Source of the DNA: Bryobacteraceae bacterium
Lineage (GTDB): Bacteria > Acidobacteriota > Terriglobia > Bryobacterales > Bryobacteraceae
Reading direction: 5' to 3'
Length of the DNA stretch: 9,872 nt
Assembly: GCA_030036985.1 (NCBI GenBank)
Contig: JASHSD010000234.1
Coordinates: 1-9,872, forward strand
The position numbers were made by a program, and so were the translations under genes. The notes beneath the pieces were generated by a model. It made no database searches and had not been told where the DNA came from. It saw nothing but the letters and a program-made list of their open reading frames with translations. Shown in pieces: positions 1 to 5,780 of this stretch (its first letter is position 1; every line of letters begins with the position of its first letter).

Positions 1-157
1 CGGCAGGCCTCGCTGCAATAACGCGTCCGCGCCCGCGAGGGCCGGAACCGTTGTTCGCAGCCCTTCAGCAGACAAATGCGTGTGCGGGGACGCCGAAGCT
101 TCGCCGCCCCGTGTTCCCGATCTTCGACAGAACGTGTAGAATCCTCGACAGGCCCCA

Positions 158-174
158 CGGGAGTCGCCCTCCCG
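158..174 (+). repeat. Short inverted repeat (6-bp stem)
   Basis: CGGGAG at 158-163 pairs with CTCCCG at 169-174 around a 5-base loop. It sits just upstream of a stronger hairpin at 185-216. No T-run follows, so there is no support for an intrinsic terminator. In GC-rich DNA a 6-bp stem alone is weak evidence. Confidence 0.35.
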
Positions 175-184
175 GAAAGCTCAT

Positions 185-216
185 GCCCCGGAGAGGATCG
201 CACTCCCCTCCGGGGC
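185..216 (+). repeat. Perfect 9-bp GC-rich inverted repeat
   Basis: GCCCCGGAG at 185-193 is the exact reverse complement of CTCCGGGGC at 208-216, with a 14-base loop. It could form a stable hairpin in RNA or mark a protein-binding palindrome. No run of T follows on either strand, so a standard Rho-independent terminator is not supported. Its role is unknown. Confidence 0.5.
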
Positions 217-341
217 GACAGCGGCTATCCGGTTCCGCGCAAACTCACGACTCTATCGCACCGTTCCGGTCGCGCATTTTTCCCCGCCGTGCGGGCGCGG
301 CTCGATTCGGCCTGTCCCCCTTCTCCTCCTGTGGTTCCATT

Positions 342-406
342 GGCGCCATCGACCCGTGGCGCCCCGGTCCTTCCCGCGGCGCCATTTTGGCCCTTCGTCC
401 GGCGCC
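342..406. repeat. Cluster of four GGCGCC palindromes
   Basis: The hexamer GGCGCC occurs at 342-347, 358-363, 378-383 and 401-406, four copies within 65 bases. The copies at 342 and 378 extend to GGCGCCAT, 36 bases apart. The flanking sequence between copies is not otherwise conserved, so this is not a tandem array. The cluster ends just before the stop codon at 409-411 where the helicase frame opens. It may be a chance product of high GC content. Confidence 0.4.
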
Positions 407-411
407 ACTAA

Positions 412-534
412 CAACTCAACGCGGAAAGAGTTCGAAGACGGTCTGCCCGGATTCTCGCGAGCGAGTTCGTCAGTCCGGCTTGGAGTCAGGTATCTCTTGA
501 AACAGTCGGACTGGCGGAGGTCGTTTATCCGGGC
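412..534 (+). other. In-frame upstream extension of the truncated helicase gene
   Basis: The helicase frame stays open from 412, directly after a TAA at 409-411, to the GTG at 535. Its 41 codons contain no ATG or GTG. From about 451 the translation reads like real protein, including a stretch SLETVGLAEVVYPGVEAL that continues smoothly across the GTG at 535. I infer that the ancestral gene was longer and that its coding similarity begins somewhere in 412-455, where the upstream part has been lost or displaced. Alternatively, translation may start at a rare codon such as CTG or ATT here. A protein alignment to full-length relatives would settle this. Confidence 0.45.
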
Positions 535-3192
535 GTGGAGGCTTTGTCCGTACCGGGCAGTCTACTGGGACAGCTTCCTGCTTCTGTCGATGCGGAGCGC
601 TTGATTTCCGATTGGCCGTCGTTTCTCGCCGACTTATGCGACACGCTCCGGATCGACGGCAGTATCACACTGGGATCCGAAAGCAGTGATCGCGATGATT
701 TCTCGCGCCCACTCGGCGGCTGGATGAGCCTTCGGTCTCGCTGGGGTGGTTGGCTGACTCCTTTCATCGGCGCTCGAAAGGGCGAAACGGCGTCCCGAAG
801 GAATCGGTTTGCGGCACGCTTTCTGAGTCGGTTAGGTGCGGGTTCGAATGACCTCGACGCGCTTCTCGAACTTTTGCTGCAAGGCGCGTTCGAGTCGTTG
901 CGTAGCCACGCGGTCGGGGGCGCTCGGTGGATCAAAGCGCAACAGCGTGAAGACTCGGCGGGCGGCTCTGTTACAGCTTTACAGCTTCATTTCAAAGAGC
1001 TGTACCTGCGCCCAATTGACAAAGGCTACCTATGCCAGGTCGGAGGCGATTTTTGGCCCAGATCCGTGGCCGGCTTGGCACCAACCGGCGCAGGCGATTC
1101 CAATCTTCAGGCCGTAACATCGACTGACTTGGATGAACATCGCCGATTCCGTCGACTTAGACGGGCCTATCGAGACGACGGGATTTTTCGGATGGGTCTT
1201 TGGGCGGAGGAACATTCCGCCCAGTTGGCCTCAGACGAAAACCGTCGGTTACAGGAGTTGTTTTCAGTAGGGGCGCGGAATGTGCTAAGTGCCACGACGA
1301 CGCTTGAAGTCGGAATCGATATTGGTGGGCTATCGGGCGTGATGCTGGCCAATGTTCCACCGGGCAAGGCGAACTATCTTCAACGGAGTGGGCGCGCAGG
1401 GCGGCGGTCAGATGGCTCATCGATCGTAGTAACGTTCGCTAGGAATAACGCCTACAACCTCGCAGTCTTTCAGAAATTTGGCGAATTCTATTACAGACCC
1501 CTGCGAAGGCCAAAAGTCTTATTGTCACGCGAGGGTGTTGTACGACGCCACGCACGCGCGTTCCTTCTGGGAGAGTTTTTCCGAAGCATCTATCCCCGCG
1601 GAATTCAAGTGGGCGCAATGAAAGCCTACAACCTTGTCGGATGGTTGTTCGGTCAGCCTCAGATTCCGTTTCTTCAGGACGATAGTCCGAGGGAAGTGAT
1701 TCCCCCTGATTACTCTGGACTCCACCGTCCTGACTGGTGGCATTCGGATGATCATCCCGGGGCTCAATTTGTACGCTTTATAAGATCCGAATCCGCGGCA
1801 GCGTTGCACTCTCAGTTGAAGGCACTGCTTGAGGCTACTGGAATAGTCGGCATCCCCCTTTCGGATCTGATCGAAGACACAGTGTGTAGCTTTAGGGATA
1901 TCGAGAAGGACTGGTCTGTCGATTACGCTGAAATGCTTAAGGCGTGGGCTGTACCGGGCATCGCACGTCGCAACCGGAACGCTATTGCTCATCAGGCAAA
2001 ATCCCTCTGGATGACAACGGTTATTGAAGAATTGGGCTCGCGACGATTCCTGCCGCGCTATGGTTTTCCGATCGGGTTGCAGTCTCTGACCGTGCCTGAA
2101 ACTTCTGGCGGCAGTGGCGCTCCAGTGCGACTGCAGCGGGACGGCATCCTCGCCGTTAGCGAGTACGTTCCCGGCTCTACGGTTCTCGCGGGTGGCCGCA
2201 CGTACACGTCGCGCGCTGTGTTGCGTTCGTGGGCGAGCGGAGACTACAGCACTGAATTCGGACAACGCGCCTGGAAGTACTCATGCACCTTGGGCCACAA
2301 CTGGTACACATACCTGCCGGTTGAAACAAACGCCTGTGGGGTGCCCGGCTGTCTCGGACGCCGAGCAGATCAAGGACAGAGTCTCTTGATTCCAAAGTAT
2401 GGCTACTCAACGGCTGTGTGGGATCCGCCATCGTGGCTCGGGTCACAAGAGAGGGTAGGTCGGACGCAAGTAACTACTACCTCGTTCGTTTCTGCTGACG
2501 TCAAGACCCAAGTGTTCGAAGATTTCGGTGGCGTGACAGGGCTTCGTGCCAGAACGTGCGAAGGTGGTGAGGTTCTCGCGTTCAACAGTGGTGAGAATCA
2601 ATTGGGATTCGCGGTGTGTCTGCGGTGTGGCTTCGCCGATAGTGAAAAGAAGATCGGAATCGGGCGAATGGACCTCCCGAACCGATTCGAAGCCCATGTT
2701 CACGTTGAAGACGCGCACCGTCTCTGTTGGTCGAGCAAAGACGACTGTGTTCTTCGTAACCAACATCTGGCGGCGGTCGGGAATACCGACCTGCCTGAAA
2801 TCGAGTTCGGAAGACTCGGAGCTGGCCTCGATCAGGCAGTCGCGACAACTCTTGGCCATGCTCTTCGGCTCGCAGGCGCTGATCTCCTGGAGGTCGACGC
2901 TCGGGAACTCGGTGTGACTTCTGTTCGAGTTTCTAGCGGGTGGGCAACGCAGATATTCGACAACGTTCACGGAGGGTCCGGCCACGTCATCGAGCTTGCG
3001 GCAAATGCTCGCGAATGGCTAGAGCGGACAATGCAGACACTCTTCGTGTCCGAAGATCACGATCTCAGTTGTTCGTCCGCGTGTTTGCAATGTCTCCTGA
3101 CAACGGCCAGCCAATTCGACTATGACCTCGGCCTCATTACTCGCCGCGCTGCACACAAATGGTTGGCAAATCAGCTCGGCCTGGCCGAATAA
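535..3192 (+). CDS. Superfamily II helicase, C-terminal half, with DUF1998-type end; lacks ATP-binding RecA1 domain
   Basis: Starting from the GTG at 535 the product has 885 residues. About residues 200-320 form a RecA2 domain: EEHSAQL (225-231), motif V SATTTLEVGIDIG (252-264) and motif VI YLQRSGRAGRR (281-291). The middle region has FLPRYGFP (505-512) and EYVPGSTV (543-550), segments typical of DUF1998 helicases. Scattered cysteine pairs follow, including CLRCG (695-699). The C-terminus has IFDNVHGGSGHV (807-818) and CSSACLQC (846-853), a likely metal-binding cluster resembling DUF1998 proteins such as MrfA and DISARM DrmB. No Walker A or DExH motif is present anywhere, so the protein should not hydrolyse ATP by itself. 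The frame extends upstream of the GTG with protein-like text, so this is probably a 5'-truncated gene or pseudogene. A split helicase acting with a partner is the alternative. It is convergent with the cas operon, with 19 bases between the stop codons. Family assignment is firm; the system it belongs to is not. Confidence 0.75.
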   Translation: MEALSVPGSLLGQLPASVDAERLISDWPSFLADLCDTLRIDGSITLGSESSDRDDFSRPLGGWMSLRSRWGGWLTPFIGARKGETASRRNRFAARFLSRLGAGSNDLDALLELLLQGAFESLRSHAVGGARWIKAQQREDSAGGSVTALQLHFKELYLRPIDKGYLCQVGGDFWPRSVAGLAPTGAGDSNLQAVTSTDLDEHRRFRRLRRAYRDDGIFRMGLWAEEHSAQLASDENRRLQELFSVGARNVLSATTTLEVGIDIGGLSGVMLANVPPGKANYLQRSGRAGRRSDGSSIVVTFARNNAYNLAVFQKFGEFYYRPLRRPKVLLSREGVVRRHARAFLLGEFFRSIYPRGIQVGAMKAYNLVGWLFGQPQIPFLQDDSPREVIPPDYSGLHRPDWWHSDDHPGAQFVRFIRSESAAALHSQLKALLEATGIVGIPLSDLIEDTVCSFRDIEKDWSVDYAEMLKAWAVPGIARRNRNAIAHQAKSLWMTTVIEELGSRRFLPRYGFPIGLQSLTVPETSGGSGAPVRLQRDGILAVSEYVPGSTVLAGGRTYTSRAVLRSWASGDYSTEFGQRAWKYSCTLGHNWYTYLPVETNACGVPGCLGRRADQGQSLLIPKYGYSTAVWDPPSWLGSQERVGRTQVTTTSFVSADVKTQVFEDFGGVTGLRARTCEGGEVLAFNSGENQLGFAVCLRCGFADSEKKIGIGRMDLPNRFEAHVHVEDAHRLCWSSKDDCVLRNQHLAAVGNTDLPEIEFGRLGAGLDQAVATTLGHALRLAGADLLEVDARELGVTSVRVSSGWATQIFDNVHGGSGHVIELAANAREWLERTMQTLFVSEDHDLSCSSACLQCLLTTASQFDYDLGLITRRAAHKWLANQLGLAE

Positions 3193-3211
3193 ACGGACAT
3201 TGGGGACAACA
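3193..3211. other. 19-base convergent junction between helicase gene and csb2
   Basis: The TAA of the plus-strand helicase (3190-3192) and the TGA of minus-strand csb2 (3212-3214 on the plus strand) face each other across 19 bases. There is no convincing terminator. A weak 6-bp inverted repeat (GGCCGA 3183-3188 with TCGGCC 3219-3224) brackets the junction but lies inside both coding ends and has a 30-base loop. Transcripts from the two sides may therefore overlap. Confidence 0.5.
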
Positions 3212-4732
3212 TCAAGCGTCGGCCGCGCGGTCTATCTGACGCGGAACGAATAACCCTAAACCGAAATGGGAACCCCATCCGAGACAGATCGGACCCTCAA
3301 CCGTGCGGTCCAAAGTTAAAGTAATATGGAACATCCCAGCGGGCGGTACGTCCCCTTTGCCTTGACGTAATCGAGCAAAGCGCCGGAACCGTTGCGCTTG
3401 TCTTCCAAAATCATCCTCGTCCGTTGGCTTGGCAATCACCGGGGCTACGACGAGATCAGGAAAGCCGCGCCGCTGAAGCTCCGCATGGATTTGTCCCTGA
3501 ATCGAATCTTTCCCACGCGACTTTAGAAAGCGGGGAGGGATAAACGGTGTGCGACTCACCCAAGTTACACCCGATCCGAGCTCCTCAATTGCCTCGGTCC
3601 CGACTTTCCTAAATGCGCCTCGCTTCCCGATCCCTATGAGCGTTACCGCAATGTCGTCAATCCCCTTCGCCCAGGTGGCTCGCAGGCGGCGAAGCCCGCG
3701 CTCCGCGAGTGGACCGAACCCCATTGGTGCATAGACAAGAATGTGGTCGATTCGCCGTGGTCTCTCGGAGTCGAGCGATAGCGGAATGAAGTGCGCATGC
3801 CGATGCTTGCACCGCAGTGGCACTCCTTGTTTGTCTTTGCCGGTGAGTTCTGGGCATCCGCCGAGTTGTTGCTCATCGCCGACCGTGCTGAGCAAAGCCC
3901 TTCGAAAGAGGGCCATCGTTGGGAGGGCTCGCTCCATGAGCGGCAGGACATCACGTTTCTTGTCGGTGGAGAGCGCAAACAAAGCGGTATCGTGACGATC
4001 GGCTGCGGCGTTACTAGACCAGCCAGGGACCGAAACGGAAGAGAACGCGCTGGCCGGACGCCAGTAAATCAATTCGCGCGTGCCGGGCGGGAAGTTCCAG
4101 CCCTCCTCCTGAAGCCTGTTTGTGTCGATCTGCAGCGCAGCAAGAAGATCGTCGGGCGCGCTCGGCGAGCCAAGCCGCCAGGCGTCGTACTGTTCGCTTG
4201 CCATAGGCGCGAGCAAGCGCACCGGTTCGTCATCCCGCTCTGCCCGCCGTGTGGAGACGATCAACCCCGGAGGGTCTTCGTTTCCGGTCACGAGCCGAGC
4301 CTTGACCCGAGACTCAGCGCGGCCAATGTAACTGAGACGAGCTAGGAGTTGCGGAAGAATGCTGTGCTGCGCCGGATCCACGCCTGGCCAATCGACGCAC
4401 AGCGCACCGTCGGTCTTGATGAACGCGTCAATCACCAAGCTGGTCTTCTGGACACCCTTCTGCCATCCCCTGATCGGCATGTAGTGGCGGGTGTGGCCGT
4501 TGGTGGCGTGAGGTAGCCGATAGCTTGGCTCGTGGGCCGCAAGCGCCCCGACGAGATGTCGCATCTCGTCGGGAATCTGCTGCCAGCCGAGCTTGGTATA
4601 GCCCGTGGCGAGGAGAGCCCGAATGATGCGCCAGGGACTCGGAGGCCATTCAACGAGTCCTTCGTTTACGTGATGTCCCCAAGGCGTTGCGTGATAGCTT
4701 CCGTTGGAAAAGTCGAAGAGCAAACGGATCAT
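3212..4732 (-). CDS. csb2: Type I-G CRISPR-associated protein Csb2 (Cas5-Cas6 fusion)
   Basis: In type I-G systems Csb2 combines Cas5 and Cas6: it processes pre-crRNA and holds the crRNA 5' handle in the surveillance complex. The 506-residue product starts MIRLLFDFSNGSYHATPWG and has the family motif EWPPSPWRIIRAL (28-40) in the Cas5-like N-terminal part. Further Csb2 landmarks are HRHAHFIPLS (310-319), RIDHILVYAPMGFG (327-340), WVSRTPFIPPRF (391-402) and the glycine-rich C-terminal LGWGSHFGLGLFVP (484-497), which resembles the G-rich loop of Cas6 RAMP folds. I chose the ATG at 4732 rather than the TTG at 4738, because GGAG at 4740-4743 lies 7 bases before the ATG and would be too close to the TTG. 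It follows csb1 after 13 bases and is the last cas gene visible in the operon. Length and motifs look intact. Confidence 0.93.
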   Translation of the reverse strand: MIRLLFDFSNGSYHATPWGHHVNEGLVEWPPSPWRIIRALLATGYTKLGWQQIPDEMRHLVGALAAHEPSYRLPHATNGHTRHYMPIRGWQKGVQKTSLVIDAFIKTDGALCVDWPGVDPAQHSILPQLLARLSYIGRAESRVKARLVTGNEDPPGLIVSTRRAERDDEPVRLLAPMASEQYDAWRLGSPSAPDDLLAALQIDTNRLQEEGWNFPPGTRELIYWRPASAFSSVSVPGWSSNAAADRHDTALFALSTDKKRDVLPLMERALPTMALFRRALLSTVGDEQQLGGCPELTGKDKQGVPLRCKHRHAHFIPLSLDSERPRRIDHILVYAPMGFGPLAERGLRRLRATWAKGIDDIAVTLIGIGKRGAFRKVGTEAIEELGSGVTWVSRTPFIPPRFLKSRGKDSIQGQIHAELQRRGFPDLVVAPVIAKPTDEDDFGRQAQRFRRFARLRQGKGDVPPAGMFHITLTLDRTVEGPICLGWGSHFGLGLFVPRQIDRAADA

Positions 4733-4739
4733 CGGCAAA

Positions 4740-4743
4740 CTCC
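4740..4743 (-). promoter_or_regulatory. Ribosome binding site of csb2
   Basis: On the minus strand, GGAG lies 7 bases before the ATG at 4732, just after the csb1 stop codon. This spacing supports the ATG start and argues against the TTG two codons upstream. Confidence 0.6.
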
Positions 4744-4745
4744 AC

Positions 4746-5768
4746 TCAGCTTGTGAATGTGACTTCCGTTACTCGCATCTTCTCGGTACTGGTCGCGTCG
4801 GTCTCCCCAAGCTGCCGAACCACTGCCAGCTTTGTAATAAGCTCAGGTAGTTCACCGGACCACTTGCTATTCTCGCCTTTTGCACCGATGAAGGCTTGGC
4901 CGTCGGGCAGCGTGAACTTAGCGATATTCTTGCTGACGATATCTCCGCTACCTTGCAACTCGAAAGAGCACGCCGTCCGGAGCCGCATGGGGCTGTCTAG
5001 AAACAAACGTAGCTTTAAGAGCGCCAACAGGATTAGCAATTTGGTGGCATCCGCATCGAGGCCGTAGCCGCGGATCTGGGCAAGATCCACGCTCGCGTAC
5101 ATGGTGATCTTGTCGGCGGTATACTCATCACGCGGAAATGGTATGTGCCCAAAACCCTTTTCGGCGCCACCCTGACCGAATGCCTTTCCGCTGGGATCGA
5201 CATGGTCCTGCTTCGATCCACCGGATGGGGCCACCTTCACGCCGTCCGCTTCAACGAAGGCCGTTACAGCGCGCGCCGATCGCAATCGTCCTCCGGCGAG
5301 TTCCTTCTTGGCGAGAAACACACCATGAACGAGGGAGCCCACGTCATACTTAAGGAGCTTCTGTGCAAGGACCCTGCGATCGATGGGTCCCTTTTCGAGT
5401 GCGCCGAGCTCCCCCTGTAGCACGGTGAAGAACATCTTGTCTCCGAGAATGTAGGGACTGTTCAGACGATGCGAGTCGGTGATGGAACTCGTGAGATACT
5501 TGCCCTCTCGAAGCACCTTCACATAGCTGAGCCCGCGCAGAGGTTCGATGAGATCGTTCGTGCTCTCGTCCCAGCACACGGCTTCCAGCCGATTCGCCAT
5601 GCTCTGTGCGGATTCGACGAGCAGCGATCTCCCTACGGGCGTGTCGAACTCGGCGGCCCCGAGATCCGGGAATCCCGTGGGCTGGAATCTATAGCCCTGC
5701 CGAACCTTAAGTGGAATTTCAAATAGTAAATCGTGGTGTTTGTCGAGAGGCGAAAGATCGATAGGCAT
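4746..5768 (-). CDS. csb1: Type I-G CRISPR-associated RAMP protein Csb1 (Cas7-like backbone)
   Basis: Csb1 is the Cas7-family subunit that polymerises along the crRNA spacer to form the backbone of the type I-G surveillance complex. The 340-residue product shows the characteristic N-terminal run GYRFQPTGFPDLGAAEF (25-41), LLVESAQSMANRLE (49-62), then LVHGVFLAKKELAGGRLRSARA (146-167), AFVEADGVKV (170-179), the short glycine-rich DPSGKAFGQGGAEKGFGHIPF (191-211) and VDLAQIRGYGLDADATKLL (227-245), ending the core with RLRTACSFEL (262-271). All blocks are present in order, so the gene looks complete. The ATG at 5768 is preceded by GGAG with an 8-base spacing, 12 bases after the csx17 stop, so it is probably translated from the same mRNA as csx17 and csb2. 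Confidence 0.95.
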   Translation of the reverse strand: MPIDLSPLDKHHDLLFEIPLKVRQGYRFQPTGFPDLGAAEFDTPVGRSLLVESAQSMANRLEAVCWDESTNDLIEPLRGLSYVKVLREGKYLTSSITDSHRLNSPYILGDKMFFTVLQGELGALEKGPIDRRVLAQKLLKYDVGSLVHGVFLAKKELAGGRLRSARAVTAFVEADGVKVAPSGGSKQDHVDPSGKAFGQGGAEKGFGHIPFPRDEYTADKITMYASVDLAQIRGYGLDADATKLLILLALLKLRLFLDSPMRLRTACSFELQGSGDIVSKNIAKFTLPDGQAFIGAKGENSKWSGELPELITKLAVVRQLGETDATSTEKMRVTEVTFTS

Positions 5769-5776
5769 AAAGAATA

Positions 5777-5780
5777 CTCC
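5777..5780 (-). promoter_or_regulatory. Ribosome binding site of csb1
   Basis: GGAG on the minus strand abuts the csx17 stop codon (TGAGGAG) and lies 8 bases before the csb1 ATG. The arrangement suggests that ribosomes finishing csx17 can reinitiate at csb1. Confidence 0.6.

Larger units (their letters stand above)
1..411. other. Left-edge region without a recognisable gene
   Basis: I see no supportable gene on either strand. The open frames that cross it (51-500 and 76-411 on the plus strand) encode Ser/Pro/Arg-rich text without any family motif, and the minus-strand frames are interrupted by stops. The plus strand is pyrimidine-rich and poor in A, unlike the coding DNA to its right. It contains two GC-rich hairpins and a cluster of GGCGCC palindromes (listed separately). 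None of the helicase ATPase motifs expected upstream of the neighbouring truncated helicase is found in any frame. It could be an intergenic region, the end of an inserted element, or the far side of a deletion; the sequence does not decide. Confidence 0.5.

Noticed and set aside
51..500. Plus-strand open frames 51-500 and 76-411
   Set aside because: They encode Ser/Pro/Arg-rich text without family motifs or a clear ribosome binding site, overlap each other in different frames, and the first runs into the helicase coding region.
1132..1143. DEHR sequence (helicase residues 200-203) as a Walker B/DExH box
   Set aside because: It sits directly before the RecA2 motifs, lacks the hydrophobic strand expected before a DExH box, and has no Walker A motif upstream.
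1525..2265. 246-codon minus-strand open frame inside the helicase gene
   Set aside because: It lies entirely antisense to clearly conserved helicase coding sequence and has no recognisable motif; it is a shadow frame in GC-rich DNA.
3183..3224. Inverted repeat GGCCGA/TCGGCC as a shared terminator for the convergent genes
   Set aside because: The stem is only 6 bp with a 30-base loop, lies within both coding ends and has no T-run.
3791..4345. 184-codon plus-strand open frame antisense to csb2
   Set aside because: Csb2 motifs are continuous on the other strand and this frame shows no family features.
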